DNA of 64,000 nucleotides from Geomonas oryzae. GTDB lineage: Bacteria; Desulfobacterota; Desulfuromonadia; Geobacterales; Geobacteraceae. Position numbers and translations under genes: made by a program. Positions within the stretch are counted from its first letter, which is position 1. Each line of letters begins with the position of its first letter. The notes beneath the pieces were generated by a model that was given only the letters and a program-made list of their open reading frames with translations, had not been told where the DNA came from and searched no databases. Below are positions 35,016 to 45,437 of this stretch, in pieces. The stretch spans positions 62,001 through 126,000 of the forward strand of contig NZ_RAHW01000001.1 in NCBI RefSeq assembly GCF_004117875.1. The letters run 5' to 3'.

Positions 35016-35044
35016 TTGACATGGACTCTAACATTGTCTACTAT
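35016..35044 (+). promoter_or_regulatory. Strong sigma-70-type promoter of nadA
   Basis: TTGACA (35016-35021), 17-bp spacer, TACTAT (35039-35044): a near-consensus promoter 56 bp before the nadA ATG. It shows that the longer open frame beginning at 35016 is not the gene start. Confidence 0.85.
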
Positions 35045-35099
35045 CGGTCCTGTTTACCATATATTTCAAATGAGAAACATTGCTTTGGTGGTGATAAAC

Positions 35100-36014
35100 A
35101 TGTCTCAGGAAACTTTAAAGTCAGATATTAAATCTTTGCTCAGGAAGCGTAATGCCGTGCTCCTGGCACATAACTACATGCGCGACGAGGTGCAGGAGAT
35201 CGCCGACATAACCGGGGACTCCCTCGCCCTCTCGATGGAAGCTGCCAAGACCGATGCCGACGTGATCGTCTTCTGCGGCGTCCACTTCATGGCCGAGTCC
35301 GCCTCGATCCTCGCACCGGAAAAGACCGTGCTGCTCCCCCGCCTCGATGCCGGTTGCCCGATGGCCGACATGGTCACCGTTGAAGGGCTGAAGGAGCTCA
35401 AGGCTAGGTACCCCGGCGTACCGGTGGTGACCTACGTGAACTCCTCCGCAGCGGTGAAGGCGGAAAGCGACATCTGCTGCACCTCGGCGAACGCGCTCAA
35501 GGTGGTGCAGTCCATGAGCGAGAACGAGATCATCTTCGCCCCCGACAAGAACCTCGGCAGCTACGTCGCCCGTTTCACCGACAAGAAGTTCCATCTCTGG
35601 GAAGGGTACTGCCCGACCCACGAGCGGCTGAGGCCCGAGGTGGTCGTGGAACTAAAGGACCAGCACCCGGACGCCCCGTTCGTCTGCCATCCGGAGTGCA
35701 ACCCGGCCGTGGTGGCGCTGGCCGACCACGTCTGCTCCACCACCGGGATGTACGACTACTGTAAGAAATCGAGCGCGAAACGCTTCATCATCGGCACCGA
35801 GGCGGGCATCCTCTGGCGCCTCAAGCGCGAGAACCCGGACAAGGAGTTCATCCTCGCCTCCCCGGCCCTCATCTGTCCGAACATGAAGCTCACCTCCCTC
35901 GAGGACGTGCACGAGGCGCTCGTCAACATGCGCCCGGTGGTCAAGGTCCCCGAGGAGACCCGCGTCCCGGCCAAGCGTGCGCTGGACCGCATGCTCGCCA
36001 TCCCGAGGGACTGA
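35100..36014 (+). CDS. nadA: Quinolinate synthase NadA
   Basis: 304 residues from ATG 35100. Condenses iminoaspartate with dihydroxyacetone phosphate to quinolinate in NAD synthesis, using a 4Fe-4S cluster. Motifs are [53 protein letters not shown] (first cluster Cys), [24 protein letters not shown] (second Cys) and [12 protein letters not shown] (third Cys). The three Cys are in the expected places. The gene has its own promoter; a gamma carbonic anhydrase gene follows 14 bp downstream. Confidence 0.97.
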   Translation: MSQETLKSDIKSLLRKRNAVLLAHNYMRDEVQEIADITGDSLALSMEAAKTDADVIVFCGVHFMAESASILAPEKTVLLPRLDAGCPMADMVTVEGLKELKARYPGVPVVTYVNSSAAVKAESDICCTSANALKVVQSMSENEIIFAPDKNLGSYVARFTDKKFHLWEGYCPTHERLRPEVVVELKDQHPDAPFVCHPECNPAVVALADHVCSTTGMYDYCKKSSAKRFIIGTEAGILWRLKRENPDKEFILASPALICPNMKLTSLEDVHEALVNMRPVVKVPEETRVPAKRALDRMLAIPRD

Positions 36015-36028
36015 AAAAGGAGAGACGC

Positions 36029-36586
36029 ATGATCCGATCCTTCAAAGGCATGAACCCCAAGATCGCCCCCTCCGCCTTCATCGCCGAGGGCGCCGTCATC
36101 ATCGGCGAGGTGAGTATCGGCAAGGAGTCGAGCATCTGGTACAACTGCGTGGTGCGCGGCGACGTGAACTCCATCACCATCGGGGACCGGACCAACATCC
36201 AGGATCTCTCCATGCTGCACGTAACGCACAAGAAACACGCCGAGGACCCGGGCGCTCCGCTCGTCATCGGCAACGACGTGACCGTAGGCCACAGCGTGAC
36301 CCTGCACGGCTGCACCATCGAGGACGGCGCCTTCATCGGGATGCAGGCGATGATCATGGACAAGGCGGTCATCGGCAAGGGGGCGCTCGTCGGCGCCCGG
36401 GCGCTCGTCACCGAGGGGACCGTAATCCCCCCCGGCACCCTCTGGGTCGGCTCCCCCGCAAAATACAAGCGGGACCTGACCGAGAACGAGATCGCCTGGC
36501 TCGGACGCTCGGCCGGAAACTACGTCAGATATTCCCGCGAGTTCATGGAAGACCCGGCGACACCGCGCCGCACCGACAACGAGTAG
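36029..36586 (+). CDS. Gamma carbonic anhydrase family protein (left-handed beta helix)
   Basis: 185 residues built of hexapeptide repeats: IAPSAFIAEGAVIIGEVSIG, SSIWYNCVVRGDVNSITIG, TNIQDLSML. Candidate zinc-ligand histidines are in LHVTHKKHAED and VGHSVTLHGCTIEDG, as in the YrdA/Cam group. Trimeric, cytoplasmic. ATG 36029 has AAAAAGGAGAGACGC upstream. It lies between nadA and an HhH-GPD gene on one strand. Carbonic anhydrase activity is not certain for all members of this branch. Confidence 0.9.
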   Translation: MIRSFKGMNPKIAPSAFIAEGAVIIGEVSIGKESSIWYNCVVRGDVNSITIGDRTNIQDLSMLHVTHKKHAEDPGAPLVIGNDVTVGHSVTLHGCTIEDGAFIGMQAMIMDKAVIGKGALVGARALVTEGTVIPPGTLWVGSPAKYKRDLTENEIAWLGRSAGNYVRYSREFMEDPATPRRTDNE

Positions 36587-36620
36587 AAGCTTTACCGGGG
36601 CTCACCGCGGCCCGGAGACG

Positions 36621-37316
36621 ATGCATACGATGGAAAACGACACGGGCGGGGAGACGATTCCGCACCGGCGCGAACAGCTCATGGAGCTCTTCGACGCGCT
36701 CTTCAAGCGCTACGGCGCCCTCAACTGGTGGCCTGCCGACACCCCCTTCGAGGTCTGCGTCGGCGCCATCCTCACCCAGAACACCAACTGGGGGAACGTA
36801 GAAAAGGCGATAGCGAACCTGAAACGGGAGGGGCTCCTCTCGGTCGAGGCGATCCTGGATACGCAACCGGAGCGGCTCGCCGAGTTGATACGCCCCTCCG
36901 GCTTTTTCAACGTGAAAACGGTGCGGCTCAAGGGTTTCGTGGAGTGGCTCGTAACGCGCCACGGAAGCCTCGATGCCATGTTCGCCGGAGAGTGGCGTCC
37001 GCTGCGCGATGAGCTCGTCAGGGTCCCCGGGATCGGACCGGAGACCTGCGATTCGATCCTCCTCTACGCTGGGCAGAAGCCTTCCTTCGTGGTGGACGCC
37101 TACACCCGCCGTCTCTTTTCGCGCCTGGGGCTGGTCAGTGAGAAGGACGACTACCACGAGGTGCGCGCCCTGTTCATGGAGCATCTCCCCACCGACGTAC
37201 CGCTGTTCAACGAATACCATGCCCAGATCGTGGAGCACTGCAAGTGTCACTGCCGGAAGACGCCCGTCTGCGACGGTTGCCCGCTTAAAGCCGCCTGCTG
37301 CTGCGCCACGCCCTGA
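36621..37316 (+). CDS. Endonuclease III-like HhH-GPD DNA glycosylase without the catalytic Lys
   Basis: 231 residues. HhH-GPD fold: TPFEVCVGAILTQNTNWGNV at the start, then the helix-hairpin-helix VRVPGIGPETCDSILLYAG and the catalytic-Asp segment SFVVDAYTRRLFSRLG. The C-terminal iron-sulfur loop is Cys-rich (HCKCHCRKTPVCDGCPLKAAC). In Nth the hairpin carries the catalytic Lys (GxGRKTA); here the equivalent position is Glu, so it should be a monofunctional glycosylase without lyase activity, like MagIII-type 3-methyladenine enzymes. Start ATG 36621; a second ATG at 36630 is possible. Confidence 0.85.
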   Translation: MHTMENDTGGETIPHRREQLMELFDALFKRYGALNWWPADTPFEVCVGAILTQNTNWGNVEKAIANLKREGLLSVEAILDTQPERLAELIRPSGFFNVKTVRLKGFVEWLVTRHGSLDAMFAGEWRPLRDELVRVPGIGPETCDSILLYAGQKPSFVVDAYTRRLFSRLGLVSEKDDYHEVRALFMEHLPTDVPLFNEYHAQIVEHCKCHCRKTPVCDGCPLKAACCCATP

Positions 37317-37327
37317 TAGAGAGCCAA

Positions 37328-38536
37328 ATGAGAAACTTCGCCAACGTCTTCCTGATCCTCTTCTTCGCCGACGGCTTCCTCTCCGTTCTGGACGAGATTT
37401 CCTCTCTCTTCGGACCGGTGGAGCCGCTCTCCCTGTTCCGGATGCAGGTCGCCGGCACGGTGCTCTTCTTTGCCGTGCTCCTCTACCTCTGCATGTGGGT
37501 GGACCGGCGCATCCCCAAGCGGCTCTTCCTCCCGCTCATCCTCTTCCCGTTCGCGGTTCCCATGCTCGCCTGGCTCATCCCGGCGCTCGGGGAGTCGCGC
37601 ATATATTCCATACTCATGTCCCTGATCCAGGTCGGGGTCGCGCCGCTTCTCATCGCGCAGTACCGCGACGGCAAGGAACCGGGACTCACCCTGCCTCCCT
37701 GGCGTTTCGAAGGCCCCGTGTTCGGCCTGAAAAACACCCTTATGTTCACCGCGGCGAACGTGGTGGCGCTCCCGGTCTTTCTCACCCTCTTCACCCTTAG
37801 CAGCGCTGACGCCTGGGCCAACCTCAACACCGCGGGGTTCGTGCGCGTGGCGCCGCGCGGCCTTTACATGACCGAACGCGTCTACAAGCGGGGGAACCAG
37901 ACCGTGAAGCTTTCCGGGATGATCCACGTGGGGGAGAAGGGTTACTACGAGGACGTGACGAAGGGGCCGGTGCAGGGGCGCACCGTCGTGCTGGCGGAAG
38001 GGGTGACCGACCGGAGCCGGGTGCTGAAAAACCGCTTCGACTACCGTAAGGTCGCCGACTTCCTGGGGCTCGCCTCCCAGGAGAAGATGCTCTTTTCCGG
38101 CAACTTGATCGACGGCAAGGCCCTCGACGCGCCGCGCCCCCCGGCGGGCAAAGGCCCCGACATCGTGCTCGCCGACACGGACCTCGCCACCTTCCGGCCT
38201 GATACCCTGCTCTTTCTGAACCAGGTCGGCAGGGAACTCGCGAGCCACGGCTCCGTGGTCGACGGGGTCCTAAGCCTCAACCGCTGGGCCGAGAAGAACG
38301 TCACCCCTAAGATGTACGACGTCATCAGGGAGGACATCCTCACCCGCCGCAACGACGTCCTCCTCAGTTACCTGGACCGGGCCCTGAAAGGGTACGACAC
38401 CGTGGTGATCCCTTGGGGCGCGCTGCACATGAAAGGTATCGAGGCCGGGGTGAAGGAGCGCGGCTTCGTGCTGAAAGAAGAGAAAAAGAGACTCGGCGTG
38501 GACTTCCAAACCATCGCCGAGGCGAACAAGAAGTAG
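37328..38536 (+). CDS. Membrane protein with a C-terminal TraB/TIKI-like domain
   Basis: 402 residues. The N-terminal 190 or so contain about five hydrophobic segments (e.g. VAGTVLFFAVLLYLCMWV, LPLILFPFAVPMLAWLIPAL, LMFTAANVVALPVFLTLFTL). The C-terminal half carries the paired motifs of the TraB/PrgY/TIKI superfamily: SGMIHVGEKGYY with His200, VVLAEGV with Glu224, and VIPWGALHMKGIEAGVKERG with His367. Animal TIKI proteins are metalloproteases using these residues. No function is known for such membrane-linked bacterial forms. Four-gene cluster with nadA, the carbonic anhydrase and the glycosylase. The family call is by motif only. Confidence 0.6.
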   Translation: MRNFANVFLILFFADGFLSVLDEISSLFGPVEPLSLFRMQVAGTVLFFAVLLYLCMWVDRRIPKRLFLPLILFPFAVPMLAWLIPALGESRIYSILMSLIQVGVAPLLIAQYRDGKEPGLTLPPWRFEGPVFGLKNTLMFTAANVVALPVFLTLFTLSSADAWANLNTAGFVRVAPRGLYMTERVYKRGNQTVKLSGMIHVGEKGYYEDVTKGPVQGRTVVLAEGVTDRSRVLKNRFDYRKVADFLGLASQEKMLFSGNLIDGKALDAPRPPAGKGPDIVLADTDLATFRPDTLLFLNQVGRELASHGSVVDGVLSLNRWAEKNVTPKMYDVIREDILTRRNDVLLSYLDRALKGYDTVVIPWGALHMKGIEAGVKERGFVLKEEKKRLGVDFQTIAEANKK

Positions 38537-39139
38537 CTAGAACTGTTCGGAATCCTCACCCGCCTGCTCCACCCCCCAGAGCACGTCCAGGAAGTTCTTA
38601 AGGATGCGCGCGGTCAGTCCCCAGATCTCGTCCTCGCCGTAGAGGTAGAAGTACATCGGGTAGTTCTCGATTCCCTTGTGGTTCCAGTATTCGACGCGGT
38701 ATACGCCGGGCTTGGAGAAGTGCGACAGCGGCACTTCGATCAGCCGCTCGATCTCGGCGTCGTTCACGGTGAGGAGGTAGTTTTCGGGGAAGATCCCGAC
38801 CACGGGAGTGACCAGGTAGTTGTGGATGGAATGGCAGTCGTCCAGCTCGCCCAGGATCTCGACGTCGCCGGGAGCGATCCCCACCTCCTCCCATGCCTCG
38901 CGCGTCGCGGTGTCGGCGCTGTCGACGTCGCTTGCCTCGCAGCGCCCCCCGGGAAAGGAGATCTCGCCGCTGTGGTGCGTCAGGTGGGTGGTTCTTTTGG
39001 TGAAGAGGAGGTGGTACTCGCCCTCTTTCATGAAAAGCGGGATCAGGACGGCGGCGGGAACCGGCCCGGCCTCCATGGGGACGCGCCGGCGCAAGGCAAG
39101 AGAGCGCTTCAGCCTCTCCCGCACCTCGGCCGGCTCCAT
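38537..39139 (-). CDS. Nudix CoA pyrophosphatase (NudL-like)
   Basis: 200 residues from ATG 39139, inside a longer frame whose upstream part overlaps rpe and is not protein-like. Motifs: HHSGEISFPGGRCEASD, then ATREAWEEVGIAPGDVEILG forming the Nudix box (GX5EX7REUXEEXGU), preceded by the LLFTKRTTHLTHHSGEISFP sequence typical of CoA pyrophosphatases. It would cleave CoA or acyl-CoA to phosphopantetheine and 3',5'-ADP. Same strand as rpe and rsmB with a 26-bp gap to rpe; convergent with the TraB-like gene. Confidence 0.88.
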   Translation of the reverse strand: MEPAEVRERLKRSLALRRRVPMEAGPVPAAVLIPLFMKEGEYHLLFTKRTTHLTHHSGEISFPGGRCEASDVDSADTATREAWEEVGIAPGDVEILGELDDCHSIHNYLVTPVVGIFPENYLLTVNDAEIERLIEVPLSHFSKPGVYRVEYWNHKGIENYPMYFYLYGEDEIWGLTARILKNFLDVLWGVEQAGEDSEQF

Positions 39140-39165
39140 GGCCCTGTCCTGACCGTTTTCCGCGG

Positions 39166-39831
39166 TCAGAGCACCGGCTCCTTGGCCCTTTTCTTGAGTT
39201 CGGCGATGGTGGCGGCGTAGTCGGGCGAGTTGAAGACGGCGCTCCCCGCCACGAAGACGTCGGCACCGGCGTGCGCGATGCGGGAGATGTTGTCGATCTT
39301 CACGCCGCCGTCCACCTCGAGCTCCGCCTCGATGCCGCGGCGGTCCATGGTGGAGCGAAGGGCCTGGATCTTCGGGATGCACGCCTCAATGAAGGACTGC
39401 CCGCCGAAGCCCGGGTTCACCGTCATGAGCAGGATCAGGTCGAGTTCCTCCATGACGTAGTCGAGAACGTTCAAAGGCGTCGCAGGGTTGAGCGAGACCC
39501 CCGCCTTCTTGCCGAAGGACTTGATCAACTGGACGGTGCGGTGCAGATGGTTGGTCGCCTCGGCGTGGACCACGATGATGTCGCTCCCCGCCTTGGCGAA
39601 GTCCGGGATGTAGCGGTCCGGGTCGACGATCATCAGGTGCACGTCGAGCGGCAGGGTGGTGGCACGGCGCGCCGCCTCCACGATGAGCGGCCCGATGGTG
39701 ATGTTGGGGACGAACTGGCCGTCCATGACATCGACGTGTACGTAATCGGCGCCTGCCGCCTCGATGGCCTTGATCTCCTCGCCCAGGCGGGCGAAGTCGG
39801 CGGAAAGTATGGAGGGAGCGATCTTTTTCAT
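39166..39831 (-). CDS. rpe: Ribulose-phosphate 3-epimerase
   Basis: 221 residues from ATG 39831 ([19 protein letters not shown]). TIM barrel with metal-ligand and catalytic motifs [43 protein letters not shown] and [12 protein letters not shown]. Interconverts ribulose-5-P and xylulose-5-P. The longer frame upstream lies in the shadow of rsmB and is rejected. Gap of 8 bp after rsmB, so co-transcribed. Confidence 0.97.
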   Translation of the reverse strand: MKKIAPSILSADFARLGEEIKAIEAAGADYVHVDVMDGQFVPNITIGPLIVEAARRATTLPLDVHLMIVDPDRYIPDFAKAGSDIIVVHAEATNHLHRTVQLIKSFGKKAGVSLNPATPLNVLDYVMEELDLILLMTVNPGFGGQSFIEACIPKIQALRSTMDRRGIEAELEVDGGVKIDNISRIAHAGADVFVAGSAVFNSPDYAATIAELKKRAKEPVL

Positions 39832-39839
39832 GGTTTCTC

Positions 39840-41189
39840 CTACTTGATTTTCTTGAGCCGGGCGGCGAAGAAGCCGTCCATGCCGTCGCGGTGCGGCCAG
39901 CTTCTGAAGAAGCCGCGCTCCGTGAAAAGCGGGGTCAGTTCGGGGAAGAGCCCGCGCAGGTCCTCGGCTACGAAGTCGGGGTGGTCGCGCAGGAAAGTGT
40001 CCACCACGAACTCGTTCTCCTGGACGCTGGTGGAGCAGGTCGCGTAGAGGAGCGTCCCCCCCTTCTCGAGGTACTTGCAAAGGTTCTCCAGGATGGAGAT
40101 CTGGGTCCGGGCAAGCTGCAGGAGATCGTCACCGGACTTGCTCCACTTCCCTTCCGGGTTGCGCCTGATCACGCCCAGGCCCGAGCAGGGGGCGTCCACC
40201 AGGATCCTCCGGAAGGTGACCTCCTTGATCGCAGGCGATGGGGAGGTGGCATCCATGGTGAAGGTACGCACCGAGGCGATGCCGAGACGGTCGCAGGTGT
40301 CCTTGATGAGCCTGAGTTTCTTATGGTTCACGTCGCAGGCGTAGATCTCGCCGGAATCCCCCATGAGCTGGGCGATCTGCGTGGTCTTGCCGCCCGGCGC
40401 GGCGCAGGCGTCGAGCACGCGGTCCCCCTTCTCCGGGGAGAGAAAGAGCGGGGCGAGCTGGCTCGACTCGTCCTGCACCGTGAAGAGACCGTCGCGGAAG
40501 GAGGCAAGCCGCGTGATCTGGCCGGACTGGTTCAGCCTGATGCCGTCCGGAGACCAGCGGGTCGCGCTGCAGGTCACCCCCTCGGCGGTCAGACGCTCCA
40601 AAAGCGCCTCGCGCGAGACACGCAGCGTGTTCACCCGCACGGTAAGCGGCGGGGGCTCAGACATGGCCGCAGCCAGCGCCTCGGCCTCGTCCGCACCCAT
40701 CTGCTCGATCCACTGCCTGGTAAGCCAGGCGGGGTGCGAGTAACGCACGGCGAGGTACCCCGCCGGGTTTTCGGCGCGGTCCGGGTAGCTGATGTTGTCG
40801 CGGTTTCGATCCGCGTTTCTGAGGATCGCGTTGATGAAGCCCGACGCGCGCGGAGCAAGCTCCTTGGCGAGCTTCACCGTCTCGTTCACCGCGGCGGAAA
40901 CCGGGACGCGGTCGAGGAAGAAGCACTGGTAGAGCCCGAGGCGCAGCAAGAGGAGCACGTAGAGCTCGAGCTTCTCGGTCCTCTGCTTGGAGAACTGCCC
41001 GATGATGTAATCCAGGGTCCCCTGCCGGCGCAGGACGCCGTACACCAGTTCGGTCAAAAGGCCTCTATCGGCCCCCTTGATCATGTCCTTGGAGAGCTCG
41101 TGGTCAATGAGTATGTCTGCGAAGGACTTTTCTTTTTCGATCCGGAGCAGGATATCGAAGGCGGCGCGGCGCGGGTTTTTGCTGGACAA
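39840..41189 (-). CDS. rsmB: 16S rRNA (cytosine(967)-C(5))-methyltransferase RsmB
   Basis: The N-terminal NusB-like domain ([20 protein letters not shown]) is followed by a SAM methyltransferase domain with [32 protein letters not shown] (motif IV Cys) and [14 protein letters not shown] (catalytic motif VI Cys). An in-frame ATG lies farther upstream, but TTG 41189 has AAAGGAAGTAAT directly before it, and a TATAAT box sits where the longer start would be. This start gives 449 residues, close to E. coli RsmB. First gene of rsmB-rpe-Nudix. Confidence 0.95.
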   Translation of the reverse strand: MSSKNPRRAAFDILLRIEKEKSFADILIDHELSKDMIKGADRGLLTELVYGVLRRQGTLDYIIGQFSKQRTEKLELYVLLLLRLGLYQCFFLDRVPVSAAVNETVKLAKELAPRASGFINAILRNADRNRDNISYPDRAENPAGYLAVRYSHPAWLTRQWIEQMGADEAEALAAAMSEPPPLTVRVNTLRVSREALLERLTAEGVTCSATRWSPDGIRLNQSGQITRLASFRDGLFTVQDESSQLAPLFLSPEKGDRVLDACAAPGGKTTQIAQLMGDSGEIYACDVNHKKLRLIKDTCDRLGIASVRTFTMDATSPSPAIKEVTFRRILVDAPCSGLGVIRRNPEGKWSKSGDDLLQLARTQISILENLCKYLEKGGTLLYATCSTSVQENEFVVDTFLRDHPDFVAEDLRGLFPELTPLFTERGFFRSWPHRDGMDGFFAARLKKIK

Positions 41190-41232
41190 ATTACTTCCTT
41201 TCAGGGGTGAAGATCTGGGCGAAGCCGGATTC

Positions 41233-41260
41233 ATTATATGCATTTCGCCCAAAATCGCAA
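41233..41260 (-). promoter_or_regulatory. Sigma-70-type promoter of rsmB
   Basis: On the minus strand TTGCGA (41255-41260), 16-bp spacer, TATAAT (41233-41238). The perfect -10 lies 44 bp upstream of the TTG start and supports it over upstream ATGs. Confidence 0.7.
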
Positions 41261-41273
41261 GCGGTTAGGGTAC

Positions 41274-41301
41274 TTGACATAGGAAATCCAGGGGCTACCC
41301 T
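41274..41301 (+). promoter_or_regulatory. Sigma-70-type promoter of the thioredoxin-like gene
   Basis: TTGACA (41274-41279), 16-bp spacer, TACCCT (41296-41301), 39 bp upstream of ATG 41341; back-to-back with the rsmB promoter. Confidence 0.6.
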
Positions 41302-41340
41302 TTAGCCTGGGTTTAATGATAACCGAGAGGAGGGTTTACC

Positions 41341-41901
41341 ATGATAGCCTGGGAAACGGACATGGGAAAAGCGCTGGCTCGGGGGAAGGCGGAACAGAAG
41401 ACACTGCTGCTCGAGTTCTTCAGCCCGGAATGCATCGGCTGTAAACAGATGGAGGCGGTAACCTTCGCCGACCCGCAGGTCGTGAACTTCATCTCGGACC
41501 ACGTCATACCCGTCAGGATTCCGGTCAGTTCCGTCACCCAGACCGCCGACTTCCGGGTGAGCTGGACCCCGACCATCATCGCCCTCGACCTGTACGGCCG
41601 CGAACACCACCGCAGCGTCGGCTTCCTCCCCCCCGCCGACATGATCGGCTCGGTGCTCCTCGGCATGGGCAAGGCGTGCCTGGACAACGGACAGTTCAAC
41701 GAAGCTGTGATCCAGTTTAACACCCTTTTAAACGGTTGCCCGAAGAGCGCTGCGGCGCCCGAAGCTGTCTACCTGCGCGGAGTGGCGCGTTTCAGTGCGA
41801 GCCACGACCCGGCGGCCCTCAAGGACATCTACCAGCAGCTCTCCAGTCAGTATCCCGAGAGCGAGTGGACCAGGCGCGCCGAGCCGTTCACCCTGCTTTG
41901 A
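41341..41901 (+). CDS. Thioredoxin-fold protein with C-terminal TPR
   Basis: 186 residues. Thioredoxin-like N-terminal half: LLLEFFSPECIGCKQMEAVT with a CIGC redox motif, and RVSWTPTIIALDLYGREH with the cis-Pro segment. The C-terminal half has TPR-like helices (GKACLDNGQFNEAVIQFNTLL, AVYLRGVARFSASHDPAALK). No signal peptide, so a cytoplasmic disulfide reductase or chaperone-like protein is likely. ATG 41341 with GAGAGGAGGGTTTACC upstream. Monocistronic, with its own promoter and terminator. Substrate unknown. Confidence 0.8.
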   Translation: MIAWETDMGKALARGKAEQKTLLLEFFSPECIGCKQMEAVTFADPQVVNFISDHVIPVRIPVSSVTQTADFRVSWTPTIIALDLYGREHHRSVGFLPPADMIGSVLLGMGKACLDNGQFNEAVIQFNTLLNGCPKSAAAPEAVYLRGVARFSASHDPAALKDIYQQLSSQYPESEWTRRAEPFTLL

Positions 41902-41936
41902 TCTTTTCAGCCGCACCAGGTTTTTAATTCCACATG

Positions 41937-41964
41937 GGGGGCGGCAGCCATGCCGCCCCCTTTT
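41937..41964 (+). terminator. Rho-independent terminator after the thioredoxin-like gene
   Basis: GGGGGCGGC / GCCGCCCCC stem (9 bp) with loop AGCCAT followed by TTTT. Confidence 0.8.
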
Positions 41965-41978
41965 CATGATGTGATTCT

Positions 41979-43405
<1,427 letters not shown>

Positions 43406-43409
<4 letters not shown>

Positions 43410-44488
43410 CCCGCATCCTTCTCCCCGGATCCCGCCAGTGAGACCCGGTTCTTGCCCATGCGCTTGCTCCGGTACATGGCGAGGTCGGCCTGCTTCACCA
43501 CGCTCTTCAGGTCGCCGCCGTCCGCAGGGTAAGAGGCGATTCCCGCGGAAAGGGTGCAGTCTATGAGTTCCCCCTCGTAACTGAAGGGACAGTTGTCCAT
43601 GGCCCGTACGATCCGCTCCACGGCGGGACGGATCTGGTCCCTGTCGTGGTCGTTGTACATGACGATGAACTCGTCCCCACCGAAGCGCGCCGCGACGTCG
43701 CTCTCCCTGATGTTGGCCTTTATGATGCGGGCGGTCCACTTGATGAGCTCGGTCCCGGCCAGATGCCCGTAGCGGTCGTTGATCTGCTTCAGGTTGTCGG
43801 CGTCCAGCATGCAGATGGCGAAGGGGGTGCCGTAGCGGCGCGAGATCTTCTCCTGCTGCAGGGCGAGGGTCTCGAAGCTGCGCATGTTGTTGAGACCGGT
43901 GAGGTCGTCGGTGAGCGACAGGCGCTCCACGTCAGCCCGTGCCCCCTCGGCCTCGCCGGAGAGCATCGCCCCCACGTGCGCCATGAGAACGAAGGGGACC
44001 ACCCTGATGAGGTGACCGGTGATGTTGCCCATGAAGGAGGGCGATGCGCCGGCCAGGAGCAGGAAATAGCAGGCGACCGCGAGTCCCGCCATGAGATAGG
44101 TGGTCCGTCTCCCGAGGATGAGCGAGGTGGCCATCAGGATCAGGTAGATGACCGGAACGAAGGGGCTGTCGGCCTTCCCGGTGAACCAGCAGACCGCCAC
44201 CAGGTAGACAAGCAGCAGGGCGAGGTCGAGGGAGGCCTTCATCTGGAAGTTTTTCAGGAAGAGGCGGGTCAGGGTGAGGCTGCCGATGAGGGCGAGCGAG
44301 AAGAGCGATACGAGCAGATTGCCGCGACCCGGGAGGGGGACCAGGTAGGAGTCGAGCAGCACCAGCCCGACCAGGAGCCAGGCGATGAGACAGAGCACCC
44401 GTTTGTGACCGGTGTGCCTTGCCATATCGTCAGCGCTGATCCAACCTTTTTCCTCTACCATCCCGGCCGCCTCGGTCCTCGGTGTCAC
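43406..44488 (-). CDS. Membrane-bound GGDEF diguanylate cyclase
   Basis: 360 residues from GTG 44488 (AAGGTGAAGCA upstream). About six membrane segments between residues 28 and 175 form a sensor of unknown ligand. The GGDEF domain follows a short coil: LSLTDDLTGLNNMRSFETLA, ICMLDADNLKQINDRYGHLAG read in parts, and the active-site ARFGGDEFIVMYND. GGDEF is intact, so it should make cyclic di-GMP. No RxxD inhibitory site is seen at the usual distance before GGDEF. Convergent with cls. Confidence 0.92.
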
Positions 44489-44557
44489 TGCTTCACCTTG
44501 AGCTTATCGGCAGAGCGTCGGGAAAGTTGACGGTAATCTTGCGGCGTTGCTAAACGG

Positions 44558-45382
44558 CTAGGGATGGCGCAGCAGGCTGCGCAGGGCGAGGGCCAGGAGG
44601 AAGACGACGAAGTTGATGATGACGATGGTGGCGCCGGTGGGGAGGTTGAGGACGAAGGATACCGAGATGCCGCAGATGACGGTGCCGACCCCGATGGCGG
44701 CCGCGGAGATGATGGCCGCCTTGAACCCCTTGGCGATCTGCAGCGCCGATACGGCGGGGAGGATGAGCAGCGCCGATATCAGCATGATGCCCACCACCTT
44801 CATGGCGAGCACCACGGTGAGCGCGGTCAGGAGCACGAGAACGGCGTTGATGCGGTCGGTGTCCAGGCCGGAGCTTTTGGCGAGTTCCTCGTCGAAGGTG
44901 CTGGCGAAGAGCTCGTTGTAGAACATGACGACACCGGCGATGACGATGACGAAGAGCACGGCCGCTATGGCGAGCTCGCTCGAGCTGATCGAGAGGATGT
45001 TGCCGAAAAGGTAGCTGAAGAGGTCGACGTTGAAGCCCCCGGCGACGCTCGCCAAGAGGACGCCGGTGGCGATGCCGATGGCGGAAACCATGCCGATGGC
45101 GGCGTCGCCGTAGATGCGCGCCTTCTGGGCGAGCTTCAGGATCCCGAGGGCCGAGGCGAGCACCACAGGGATGACGGCGAGGGTCATGTAGACCGATTGG
45201 AGGCGGAAAAGAAGCGTCAGTGCGACGCTTCCGAAGGTGACGTGGGCGAGGCCGTCGCCGATCAGCGACAGCCTGCGCAGCACGAGGAACACGCCGAGCA
45301 CCGAGCAGAGGATGGCGATCAGCGACCCTCCTATGAGCGCCCTCTGCATGAAGCCGTAACTTAGCATCTCGTTCAGATCCAT
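44558..45382 (-). CDS. znuB: Zinc/metal ABC transporter permease (ZnuB family)
   Basis: 274 residues, about eight membrane segments (e.g. ALIGGSLIAILCSVLGVFLV, LAIAAVLFVIVIAGVVMFY). The family segment RLSLIGDGLAHVTFGSVALT lies near the N-terminus and MKVVGIMLISALLILPAVSA near the C-terminus, as in ABC-3 (ZnuB/MntB) permeases. Last gene of zur-znuA-znuC-znuB, 55 bp after znuC. Zinc is inferred from the linked Fur-family regulator and the His-rich binding protein. Confidence 0.93.
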   Translation of the reverse strand: MDLNEMLSYGFMQRALIGGSLIAILCSVLGVFLVLRRLSLIGDGLAHVTFGSVALTLLFRLQSVYMTLAVIPVVLASALGILKLAQKARIYGDAAIGMVSAIGIATGVLLASVAGGFNVDLFSYLFGNILSISSSELAIAAVLFVIVIAGVVMFYNELFASTFDEELAKSSGLDTDRINAVLVLLTALTVVLAMKVVGIMLISALLILPAVSALQIAKGFKAAIISAAAIGVGTVICGISVSFVLNLPTGATIVIINFVVFLLALALRSLLRHP

Positions 45383-45437
45383 ATAAACCTCAAAGGCAGG
45401 GGCGAAGAATCACTCGCCCCCCTTGCCTGCGCCGTTT

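Noticed and set aside
39840-41252. RsmB starting at the upstream ATGs (41252, 41243 or 41234)
   Set aside because: A TATAAT promoter element lies across these codons, while TTG 41189 has a well-placed ribosome-binding site and gives the normal length.
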